NCBI GenBank assembly: GCA_963764505.1 | Contig: CAVXSP010000001.1 | Coordinates: 806,001-870,000, forward strand | Origin: CAVXSP01 sp963764505 | GTDB lineage: Bacteria > Acidobacteriota > Vicinamibacteria > Vicinamibacterales > SCN-69-37 | Length of the DNA: 64,000 nt | Direction of reading: 5' to 3' | Shown: in pieces, positions 28,299 through 35,574 of the stretch | Position numbering within the stretch: position 1 is the stretch's first letter | How the letters are laid out: every line of letters starts with the position of its first letter | Program-made: the position numbers and the translations under genes | Notes under the pieces: generated by a model | Databases searched by the model: none | The model's input: only the letters and a program-made list of their open reading frames with translations | Told to the model about the DNA's origin: nothing

Positions 28299-28346
28299 AA
28301 CTTCGAAGTTCGAACTTCGAAGTTCGAACTTTGAAGTTCGAAGTTT
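28299..28346. repeat. palindromic AACTTCGAAGTT array
   Basis: Three 12-bp palindromes spaced exactly 14 bp apart (28299-28310, 28313-28324 and 28327-28338; the third has TTTGAA) joined by CG, plus a half copy ending at the folP start. Each unit is self-complementary. It fills almost the whole ftsH-folP gap. It is far more AT-rich than its surroundings. Function unknown; could fold as an RNA hairpin ahead of folP or be a mobile simple repeat. Confidence 0.8.
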
Positions 28347-29215
28347 GCCGTTCCCCTCCCGCCCCTCGTTTTCGCTCCCCCTCCCCTCCGGCCGGACCCT
28401 CGAGCTGGGTCGGCGCACGCTCGTGATGGCGATCGTCAACGTCACGCCGGACTCGTTCGCCGGCGACCGCGGTCGGATCGATCCGGAAGTGGCGATACGC
28501 GACGCCGTGCGGATGGCGGAGGCGGGGGCCGATCTGCTCGACATCGGGGGCGAGTCGACGCGTCCCGGCGCCGTGCCGCTCGACGCGGACGAGGAGCTCC
28601 GTCGTATCGCGCCCGTGCTGGAGGGGCTCCGCAGCCGCGTCACCGTGCCGCTCTCGATCGACACCTACAAGGCCGAGGTGGCGGATCGCGCCCTCGAGCT
28701 GGGCGCCGACATCGTCAATGACGTGAGCGGGCTGCAGTACCAATCCAGCCCTCGCCGCCGTCGTCGCCCGGCGGCGCGGCGCGCTCGTCCTCATGCACAC
28801 CCGCGGCCGGTCCGCCGACATGTACGGCCTGGCGACCTACGGCGACGTCGTTGCCGACGTGGCGGCCGAGCTGCGCGACGCGATGGCCCGCGCCGCCGCC
28901 GGAGGCGTCGCGCCCGAGCGCGTCGTGCTGGATCCCGGGCTCGGGTTCGCGAAGCGCGCGGAACACACGCTCGAATTGTGTGCCCGCCTGGACGAGCTGG
29001 CAGCCCTGGGGCGACCGCTGCTGGTCGGTCCGTCGCGCAAGTCGTTCCTCAAAGCGGCGCTGGGCGATGTGCCTCCTTCCGGCCGGCTCTGGGGCACGGC
29101 GGCGGCTGTCACGGCAGCCGTCCTCGCGGGCGCCCACATCGTGCGGGTGCACGATCCGGCCGAGATGGTGCAGGTGGTCCGCGTGGCCGACGCCATCAGA
29201 ACGGGCGGGAGCTGA
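28345..29215 (+). CDS. folP: dihydropteroate synthase (frame change at 28737-28741)
   Basis: Joins 6-hydroxymethyl-dihydropterin diphosphate to p-aminobenzoate in folate synthesis. About 289 residues when repaired. Family signatures: LVMAIVNVTPDSFAGDRG, DIGGESTRPGAVPL, PLSIDTYKAEVADRAL, NDVSGLQY, LVLMHTRGRS, VLDPGLGFAKRAEHT and GPSRKSFL. The frame breaks right after LQY where GTAC is read as GTACC; removing one C gives LQYNPALAAVVARR, the same length as homologues. No ATG is available in front; TTG 28345 at the edge of the palindromic array is the best start. It sits between ftsH and cdaA. Confidence 0.9.
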
Positions 29216-29240
29216 GGTCCCGGAGCTCTCGCCGCACGAG

Positions 29241-29310
29241 AGAACCCAGAACCCCAGCACCCCAGAACCTCAGAACCTCAGAACCCCAGAACCCCGGAAC
29301 GCCGGAACCT
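29241..29310 (+). repeat. 8-bp tandem repeat, about nine AGAACCCC-type units
   Basis: About nine consecutive 7-8 bp units (AGAACCCC, AGAACCTC, AGCACCCC, GGAACGCC) occupy most of the folP-cdaA gap and end 20 bp before the cdaA start. It is a simple-sequence array, presumably variable in length. Confidence 0.75.
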
Positions 29311-29330
29311 TGTTTGATAATCTCCTGTCA

Positions 29331-30146
29331 ATGGACCAGCTCGCCAGCCTGCTGCACCGGCCCCGGGTGTCGTCCTGGTGGGATGTGGCGGACATCCTCA
29401 TCGTATCGTTCCTGATCTATCAGGCGCTGATGCTGATACGCGGAACACGCGCGATGCAGATGGCGATCGGGCTCTTCTTCGTGCTGCTGCTGCTGTATGC
29501 GTCGCAGCACGTGCCGCTCCAGACGGTGAACTGGCTGATCCGGAACGTGCTGATGTATGCGGTCATCGCAGCCATCGTGCTGTTCCAGGCGGACATCCGG
29601 CGGGCGTTGTCGCATCTCGGCCGGGCGCCGTTCTTCCGCTATCTCGCGCGCTCGGAGCAGGTGTCGGACATCATCGAGGAGATCGTCACGGCGGCGGATC
29701 TGCTCGCGAAGGCGGATGTCGGCGCGATCGTCGTGTTCGAGCGTGAGATCGGCCTGCGCAACTACGTGGAGAGCGGGATACCCATCGATGCCGCGATCAG
29801 CTATGACCTGCTGGTGACGATTTTTCAGCCGGACACGCCGCTGCACGACGGCGCCGTGATCATCTCGGAGAACCGGCTGGCGGCGGCCGCGTGCTTCCTG
29901 CCGCTCACGGTGAACCCGAAGCTCGACCGCGACCTCGGGACGAGGCACCGCGCCGCGATCGGGCTCACCGAGGAGAGCGACGCACTGGCGGTGGTCGTCT
30001 CCGAGGAGCGAGGCGAGATCTCGCTGGCGCAGCGTGGCAACATGGAGCGCCGCCTCACGGCCGAGGACCTTCGCGTCCGGCTGCACCAGCTGATCCTGCA
30101 TCGGCGGCGCGCGCGCGCCGAGCCGATCGCTGCGGTCGACGCCTGA
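29331..30146 (+). CDS. cdaA: diadenylate cyclase CdaA
   Basis: Makes the second messenger c-di-AMP from two ATP. 271 residues: three membrane segments (about 20-38, 43-62 and 73-87) then the DAC domain with the catalytic DGA at 173-175 (TPLHDGAVI) and RHR at 205-207 (GTRHRAAIGLTEESD). This is the CdaA layout. The gene is followed 3 bp later by ybbR and then glmM, the conserved cdaA-ybbR(cdaR)-glmM cluster, so regulation of c-di-AMP output by CdaR and GlmM is likely. Confidence 0.95.
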   Translation: MDQLASLLHRPRVSSWWDVADILIVSFLIYQALMLIRGTRAMQMAIGLFFVLLLLYASQHVPLQTVNWLIRNVLMYAVIAAIVLFQADIRRALSHLGRAPFFRYLARSEQVSDIIEEIVTAADLLAKADVGAIVVFEREIGLRNYVESGIPIDAAISYDLLVTIFQPDTPLHDGAVIISENRLAAAACFLPLTVNPKLDRDLGTRHRAAIGLTEESDALAVVVSEERGEISLAQRGNMERRLTAEDLRVRLHQLILHRRRARAEPIAAVDA

Positions 30147-30148
30147 CC

Positions 30149-31045
30149 ATGGCCTGGCATCCTTTTCGGAACATCGGCCTGAAGCTGAGTGCCCTCGGGC
30201 TCGCAGTCCTGCTGTGGGTGACGATCAGCGGCCAGCAGGTGGAGCGCAACGTTCTCGTGCAGCTGCAGTTCCGGAACATTCCCGCGGCGCTCGAGCTCAC
30301 CGGCGACACGCCCCGCACCGTCGACGTCCGCGTGCGGGGCGCCGCCGGCCTCATCGGCGCGCTCGAGGCGTACCAGGTCGTGGCCACCATCGATCTGACC
30401 AACGCCCGGCCCGGGCTGCGCGTCCTGCCTCTGACCAACGAGCAGATCACCGTGCCGCTCGGCGTCGAGGTCAAGAGCGTCGACCCCTCGACGATTTCGC
30501 TCGTGCTCGAACGGAGCGCGACGGCGCGCGTGCAGATCAAGCCGACCATCGACGGCGAGCCAGCGGCCGGATACGCGATCGCGGAGATCACGTGCCAGCC
30601 GTCGATCGTCGACGTCGTCGGCCCGGAAAGCCACCTGAAGGACCTGCCGGCCGCCGTCACCGAACGCATCTCCATCGAAGGGGCGACGGCGACGGTCATC
30701 GAGAGCGTCGGGCTGGGCCTCACGGATCCCTCCGTGCGTCTGCAGCAGGCGCAGTCCGCTCGCGTGACGATCAAAATCGTCCCTGCGCCGCTGACACAGT
30801 GGCCGGGGTTGACGATCGAATTCCGGCACCTGCCCGCCGGCCGGCGAGCGACCGTCGAACCGGCGTCGGTGTCGGTCTCGGTGCGCGGCGCCGCCCCAGC
30901 CGGCGGCGATCGGCCGGTCACCGCCTACGTCGACCTGACGGGCCTTCGACCGGGCCAGTACAGGCTGCAGGTGCGCGTCGATGCGGACGAAGGCTACGCG
31001 CTGGCGGGCATCGATCCTCCGACCGTCCGCGTCCGGATTCAGTAG
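30149..31045 (+). CDS. ybbR: YbbR-domain protein (CdaR-like cyclase regulator)
   Basis: 298 residues with one N-terminal membrane segment (KLSALGLAVLLWVTISG) and an extracytoplasmic part of three to four YbbR repeats (e.g. ERNVLVQLQFRNIP at about 31-44, then similar beta-rich units starting near 115 and 205). In Firmicutes the equivalent, CdaR, modulates CdaA. Its position directly between cdaA and glmM supports the same role here. Confidence 0.88.
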   Translation: MAWHPFRNIGLKLSALGLAVLLWVTISGQQVERNVLVQLQFRNIPAALELTGDTPRTVDVRVRGAAGLIGALEAYQVVATIDLTNARPGLRVLPLTNEQITVPLGVEVKSVDPSTISLVLERSATARVQIKPTIDGEPAAGYAIAEITCQPSIVDVVGPESHLKDLPAAVTERISIEGATATVIESVGLGLTDPSVRLQQAQSARVTIKIVPAPLTQWPGLTIEFRHLPAGRRATVEPASVSVSVRGAAPAGGDRPVTAYVDLTGLRPGQYRLQVRVDADEGYALAGIDPPTVRVRIQ

Positions 31046-31078
31046 CCCGAAGGTGAACTGGCGCAACGTGGCCGTGTC

Positions 31079-32419
31079 ATGAGCTCTTCCCGTCTCTTCG
31101 GCACCGACGGGATCCGCGGCGTGGCGGGATCGTGGCCGCTCGATCCGCCGACGGTCGCGCGGATCGGCGCGGCGATCGTGCGTGCGCTGCCGTTCGACCG
31201 GCCCGCGCGCCTCGTCGTGGGCCGGGACACGCGCGAATCGGGCGAGTGGATCGAACGCGAGCTGGCGCGCGGCGTGACGTCGCAGTCCGCCGTGGTCGTC
31301 AGCGCCGGAGTCGTGCCCACGCCGGTCGTCGCGTACCTCGCGAGGACGCTCGACTTCGATCTCGGCGTCGTCATCTCGGCGTCACACAACTCGTACCAGG
31401 ACAACGGGATCAAGGTGTTCTCCGGCCGTGGTGAGAAGTTCGGCGCCGCCGAGGAACGCGCCGTCGAGGCCGTCATGGCCGACGCGAGCTGGCAGGTGAG
31501 CGGCGCCGTCGAGGCGAAGATTGAACGCGCCGACCTGCTCGAGCCCTACTTCGACCACGTGCGCGCGCTGCTGCCGGCGACCGGTGCGCTCCGCGGCGCG
31601 CGGCTGGCGATCGACATGGCGAACGGCGCGACCATTGCCACGGCCCGACGGGTCCTCGAATCGGCGGAATTCGACCTCGTCGCGCTCGGCGACGCGCCCG
31701 ACGGCCGCAACATCAACCTTGCCTGCGGGTCGACCCATCCCGCGGCGCTCGCGAGCGCGGTGACGGCGCACGCCTGCCGGCTCGGCGTGGCGTTCGACGG
31801 CGACGGCGACCGCGCGATCCTCATCGACCACCGCGGCCGGATCGTCGACGGCGACGCGGTGCTGCTGATGCTCGCCCTGCACTATCACCGCCAGGGCCTG
31901 CTGCGCGCCGATACGGTCGTCGCCACCGTCATGAGCAACGTCGGCCTCGAGATCGCCCTGCGCGCGCACGGAATTCGCCTCGTGCGGACGCCCGTCGGCG
32001 ACAAGCACGTGATGGAGGCGATGCTCCAGAACGGCTACGTCCTCGGCGGCGAGCAGTCCGGCCACGTCATCCTGTCGGAGCACCTCTTCACAGGCGACGG
32101 GCTCGCGACGACGCTGGCGGTGCTCCGGGTAATGGGCGAGACGGGTCGCGAGCTGGCGGATCTGGCCAGCGAGCTGGTGACGTATCCTCAGACCCTGGTG
32201 AACGTCCGGGTTCGCGAGAAACCGCCCGTGGAGCAGGTGCCGGCCATCGCCGAAGCCATGCGGCTGGTCGAGGCGGCTCTCGACGGGAACGGACGGCTGC
32301 TCGTGCGATATTCGGGCACCGAGCCGCTGCTCCGGATCATGATCGAGGGCCAGGACCAGGCGACCGTCCAGGCGTGGGCCGAGGAGATTGCCGCGGCCGC
32401 GCGGAGCAGCCTGGCGTGA
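31079..32419 (+). CDS. glmM: phosphoglucosamine mutase
   Basis: Interconverts glucosamine-6-P and glucosamine-1-P for cell-wall precursor synthesis. 446 residues with LFGTDGIRGVAG at the N-terminus, the phosphoserine loop VISASHNSYQDNGIK (about 98-112), the metal loop AFDGDGDRAIL and the sugar-binding GGEQSGHVIL, ending with RYSGTEPLLRIMIEG. Typical length. Member of the cdaA-ybbR-glmM unit. Confidence 0.96.
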   Translation: MSSSRLFGTDGIRGVAGSWPLDPPTVARIGAAIVRALPFDRPARLVVGRDTRESGEWIERELARGVTSQSAVVVSAGVVPTPVVAYLARTLDFDLGVVISASHNSYQDNGIKVFSGRGEKFGAAEERAVEAVMADASWQVSGAVEAKIERADLLEPYFDHVRALLPATGALRGARLAIDMANGATIATARRVLESAEFDLVALGDAPDGRNINLACGSTHPAALASAVTAHACRLGVAFDGDGDRAILIDHRGRIVDGDAVLLMLALHYHRQGLLRADTVVATVMSNVGLEIALRAHGIRLVRTPVGDKHVMEAMLQNGYVLGGEQSGHVILSEHLFTGDGLATTLAVLRVMGETGRELADLASELVTYPQTLVNVRVREKPPVEQVPAIAEAMRLVEAALDGNGRLLVRYSGTEPLLRIMIEGQDQATVQAWAEEIAAAARSSLA

Positions 32420-32423
32420 GGCG

Positions 32424-33206
32424 ATGATCAAGCTGTCGGTGAACGTCAACAAGGTGGCGACCCTGCGGAACTCGCGCGGCGGCCACGACCCGAGCGTCCT
32501 CCACGCGGTGGACACCTGCATTGCCGCGGGCGCGCCGGGCATCACCGTGCATCCGCGCGCCGACGAGCGACACATCCGGCCTGCGGACGTGACGGAAATC
32601 GCCAGCCACCTGAAGACTCTCCAGCCCCACGTCGAGTTCAACATCGAGGGCGATCCGCGGCCGGATCTCATCGCCATGGTGCTGGCCGTCAGGCCTGATC
32701 AATGCACGCTCGTGCCTGTGGCCCCGGGCGAAATCACGAGCCAGGCAGGATGGCCCGAGACGACCTCGGCCGAGTGGCTGGGCGGCGTCGTGCGGCGCCT
32801 GCAAGCCGCGGGCGTTCGGGTCAGCCTGTTCGTCGATCCCATCGAGGCGTCGATCCGCTGGGCCGGACGGCTGGGAGCCGATCGGGTCGAGCTGTACACC
32901 GAGCCGTTCGCCCGCGCCTTCGGGCGCGGTGAACGGGCGGCGCGCGAGAGCCTTGCCGCCTACGCCGCCGCCGCGGAGCTGGCGGCCAGCATGGGCATGG
33001 TCGTCAACGCAGGCCACGACCTCGATCTCGACAACCTCGTATTGTTTCGGACGCTGCCGCAGCTGGCCGAGGTCTCGATCGGCCACGCCCTCATCAGCCG
33101 GGCGCTGTGGGTTGGACTCGATCGCGTCGTCCGCGAGTACCTGGACGTGCTCGCGGCCGGCGGGCCGCGGGAGGACGGCGGAGCGGTGCACAGAGCCGGG
33201 CAGTAG
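32424..33206 (+). CDS. pdxJ: pyridoxine 5'-phosphate synthase
   Basis: Condenses 3-amino-2-oxopropyl phosphate and deoxyxylulose-5-P to pyridoxine 5'-phosphate. 260 residues with LSVNVNKVATLRNSRG at the start, ITVHPRADERHIRP, FNIEGDP, VSLFVDPIEASI, ELYTEPFARAF, NAGHDLDLDNL and EVSIGHALISRAL. ATG 32424 is four bases after the glmM stop, so it belongs to the same transcript. No acpS follows. Confidence 0.95.
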   Translation: MIKLSVNVNKVATLRNSRGGHDPSVLHAVDTCIAAGAPGITVHPRADERHIRPADVTEIASHLKTLQPHVEFNIEGDPRPDLIAMVLAVRPDQCTLVPVAPGEITSQAGWPETTSAEWLGGVVRRLQAAGVRVSLFVDPIEASIRWAGRLGADRVELYTEPFARAFGRGERAARESLAAYAAAAELAASMGMVVNAGHDLDLDNLVLFRTLPQLAEVSIGHALISRALWVGLDRVVREYLDVLAAGGPREDGGAVHRAGQ

Positions 33207-33274
33207 GCCCAAGAGGCGCCGAGCCCCGTCGGAGCTCCGCGCGCGCACGGTATGATCGTCCACGGGGTCTGCTG

Positions 33275-33907
33275 GTGAAGCGCGAGTCGATCGTCTTTCT
33301 CGTCTCCGGAATCGTGTTCGGCCTCCTCATCGGCTGGGTGATCGGCAGCCAGCAGGGGACCCCGACGACGCCCGCCGCGAACGCGGTCGCGGCGGCGCCG
33401 GCCGGTCAACCGGCCGCGCAGCCCGCGACTCCGCCGCTCGACACGCAGCGGGTGGCCGAGCTCGAGCGGACGGCGAGCGCGGAGCCGGCGAGCGAAGAGG
33501 TGCGCGTCGAGCTCGGAAACCTCTACTTCAACGCGGAGCGGTTCGATCAGGCCGTGCCGTGGTACGAGGCGGCGCTGAAGCTGAATGCCAACGACGTGAA
33601 CGCGAGCACGGACCTGGGCATCTGCTACTACTACACGCAACAGGACGATCGCGCGCTCGCGCAGTTCGAGCATTCCCTGTCCATCGATCCCGACCACGTG
33701 AAGACGCTCTTCAACCAGGGCATCGTCCGCGGTCTCGGCAAGCACGACCTGGAGGGCGCGGCCGAGTCCTGGCGGCGCGTCATCGCGATTGCGCCGGACA
33801 GCGAAGAGGGTCGACGCGCCAAGCAGATTCTCGCGGCCATGCAGTCGGGCCACGCCGGCAACGCCGGTGCGGCGGCGCCTCCGGCACCGGGACAGGGCTC
33901 GAAGTAA
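33275..33907 (+). CDS. membrane-anchored TPR protein
   Basis: 210 residues: N-terminal membrane anchor (ESIVFLVSGIVFGLLIGWVIG), an Ala/Pro/Gln linker, then about three tetratricopeptide repeats (VRVELGNLYFNAERFDQAVPWYEAAL, starting near 82; NASTDLGICYYYTQQDDRAL near 116; VKTLFNQGIVRGLGKHDLEGA near 148) and a low-complexity tail. Protein-protein scaffold; partner unknown. GTG start at 33275; TATGAT at 33251-33256 may be a -10 element. The stop overlaps the next ATG (TAATG). Confidence 0.8.
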   Translation: MKRESIVFLVSGIVFGLLIGWVIGSQQGTPTTPAANAVAAAPAGQPAAQPATPPLDTQRVAELERTASAEPASEEVRVELGNLYFNAERFDQAVPWYEAALKLNANDVNASTDLGICYYYTQQDDRALAQFEHSLSIDPDHVKTLFNQGIVRGLGKHDLEGAAESWRRVIAIAPDSEEGRRAKQILAAMQSGHAGNAGAAAPPAPGQGSK

Positions 33908-34188
33908 TGGTGCGGCTGCTCAGCTGGCTCGCCGACGCGTTCGTCCTTTATCTGCTCATCCGACTGGTTCTGCAGCTGGTCGCAGGCGGACGCGCGGTGC
34001 TGCACCGCCAGCGGCCGGCGTCCGGCGGGCGCGGCCGGACGCCCGAGCGCCTCGGCGGCACGCTCGTGCGCGATCCGAACTGCGGCACCTACATCCCGGA
34101 GGCGCGCGCGCTGCGCCTGCGAACCGGTCAGGAGACGCTCTACTTCTGCTCGCCGTCGTGTCGAGACGCGTACCAGCACCGCACGTAG
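33907..34188 (+). CDS. small membrane-anchored YHS-like Cys protein
   Basis: 93 residues: an N-terminal membrane segment (LADAFVLYLLIRLVLQLVAG), a basic linker, then a zinc/heme-binding-looking segment LVRDPNCGTYIPEARAL and YFCSPSCRDAYQHR that resembles YHS/TRASH-type metal-binding modules (three cysteines, C-x3-C in the last part). Its start overlaps the TPR stop by one base, so the two are translationally coupled. Metal or redox role is inference. Confidence 0.75.
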   Translation: MVRLLSWLADAFVLYLLIRLVLQLVAGGRAVLHRQRPASGGRGRTPERLGGTLVRDPNCGTYIPEARALRLRTGQETLYFCSPSCRDAYQHRT

Positions 34189-34281
34189 CGCCGCGCCTGG
34201 GACTCGGCTACCATACGGACGCATCGGGGCGGCGGACTGCGCGCCGGCGACGGCCGGTGCCGAGCCGTTCGGGAGGAAGGC

Positions 34282-34572
34282 ATGGGTGAGGCGCTCGGAA
34301 TGGTCGAGACGAAGGGTTTGGTCGCCATGATCGAGGCCGCCGACGCGATGGTCAAGGCTGCCAAGGTGACCCTGGTCGGCTGGGAGAAGATCGGCGCCGG
34401 CTACGTGACCGCGATCGTGCGCGGCGACGTGGCCGCGGTCAAGGCCGCAACCGACGCAGGTGCCGCCGCCGCACGGCGCGTCGGCGAGCTGGTCTCCGTA
34501 CACGTGATTCCGCGTCCCGCCTCGAGCCTCGAAGACGTCCTGCCGATTGGCCGGACCGCTCAGAAGGTTTGA
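34282..34572 (+). CDS. bacterial microcompartment shell protein (BMC-H, PduA/EutM type)
   Basis: 96 residues covering one BMC domain (residues about 4-82: ALGMVETKGLVAMIEAADAM, then the pore region EKIGAGYVTAIVRGDVAAVK). It would form hexamers that tile a protein shell. The pore loop reads KIGAG where PduA/EutM have KIGSG, so the pore-lining Ser is Ala. Strong Shine-Dalgarno GGGAGGAAGGC precedes the ATG; TACCAT near 34209 could be a -10. No BMC-P (EutN/CcmL) vertex, BMC-T or enzyme core is in this window, so this is a lone shell gene; the next gene may be its cargo. Confidence 0.93.
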   Translation: MGEALGMVETKGLVAMIEAADAMVKAAKVTLVGWEKIGAGYVTAIVRGDVAAVKAATDAGAAAARRVGELVSVHVIPRPASSLEDVLPIGRTAQKV

Positions 34573-34585
34573 ACGCGGGGCTCGT

Positions 34586-34804
34586 ATGGACGAGCAGCTC
34601 GTTCGCGAACTCGTGCGTCAGGCAGTGGCTCGGCATCTCGGCGGCGCGGCCGGATCCCCTCCGGGCCGGAGTGTGCCGGCGACCGCCTCCGGTCACGCCA
34701 GCCATGCGCTGTACCTGCAGCTCGTGAACGACACGGACGCCTGCGTCATCGAGCCCGCCGTCGTGTGCGATCACTGCGGCTACTGCAAGAGTCACGGACA
34801 CTGA
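34586..34804 (+). CDS. small Cys-rich protein with encapsulation-peptide-like N-terminus
   Basis: 72 residues. Residues 3-18 (EQLVRELVRQAVARHL) form an amphipathic helix with hydrophobics at 4,5,8,9,13,17, followed by a Gly/Pro/Ser linker (about 19-36), exactly the layout of peptides that target enzymes into microcompartments. The C-terminal half (ALYLQLVNDTDACVIEP) ends CDHCGYCKSHGH, with C53, C61, C64, C67 and H63/H70/H72 able to bind metal or an Fe-S cluster. It starts 13 bp after the BMC-H stop and overlaps nth by one base. I know no named family; a shell-targeted metal/redox protein is an inference. Confidence 0.75.
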   Translation: MDEQLVRELVRQAVARHLGGAAGSPPGRSVPATASGHASHALYLQLVNDTDACVIEPAVVCDHCGYCKSHGH

Positions 34805-35574
34805 TGGGCGAGCGCGCGGCGGCGGCGCCCGCCAGGCTCGGGCGTCCGGACCTTTCCGCACCGGGAACCGGAATCCGACCCTCCCTTCCAATCGGCCGCG
34901 TCCTTCGCCGCATCGGCCGCGCCATCCGCGGGATGGACGAGTTGGCGGTCGAGAAGATCAGCGAGGAGAGCCGGGACGATCCGTTTCGCGTGCTGATCGC
35001 GACGATGCTGTCCGCGCAGACGCGGGATGCCGTGACCCACGCGGCCTCGATGCGGCTGTTCAGGGTGGCGCGTTCGCCGCGCACCATGGCCGCCCTGTCC
35101 GTCCGGCGGATCGAACGGCTGATCTATCCCGTCAGCTTCTATCGGATGAAGGCCCGTCACGTGAGGGAGACCTGCCGGCAGCTGATCGAGCAGCACGGCG
35201 GCCGCGTGCCCGATCGCATGGCGGACCTGCTCGCCCTGCCTGGCGTCGGCCGGAAGACCGCGAATCTCGTGCTGATCCTGTCGCACGGCAGCCGCGAGAA
35301 CATCTGCGTGGACACGCACGTGCACCGCATCGCCAACCGGCTCGGCTGGGTCCGGACCCGTACGCCCGACCGCACCGAGGCCGATCTCTACCGCGTCGTC
35401 GCCCGGAAGTGGTGGCCCGCCGTCAATCTCTATCTGGTGACGTGGGGCCAGAACGTCTGTCGTCCCGTCTTTCCGCGCTGCGGCGTCTGTGTCGTCGAGC
35501 GGCTGTGTCCGAAGGTCGGCGTTTCCCGCCAGGCGCGATCAGAAGGGCAGACCGGCACGCGGCACGATCGCTGA
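34804..35574 (+). CDS. nth: endonuclease III (DNA glycosylase/AP lyase)
   Basis: Base-excision repair enzyme for oxidised pyrimidines. 256 residues: HhH motif LPGVGRKTANLVLIL with the catalytic Lys, ICVDTHVHRIANRLGW with the catalytic Asp, and the [4Fe-4S] cysteines C-x6-C-x2-C-x5-C in CRPVFPRCGVCVVERLC. The N-terminal ~40 residues are a non-family extension (Ala/Arg/Pro). ATG 34804 overlaps the previous stop (TGATG). The 3' end overlaps the DUF72 gene by 36 bp on the other strand. Confidence 0.93.
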   Translation: MGERAAAAPARLGRPDLSAPGTGIRPSLPIGRVLRRIGRAIRGMDELAVEKISEESRDDPFRVLIATMLSAQTRDAVTHAASMRLFRVARSPRTMAALSVRRIERLIYPVSFYRMKARHVRETCRQLIEQHGGRVPDRMADLLALPGVGRKTANLVLILSHGSRENICVDTHVHRIANRLGWVRTRTPDRTEADLYRVVARKWWPAVNLYLVTWGQNVCRPVFPRCGVCVVERLCPKVGVSRQARSEGQTGTRHDR

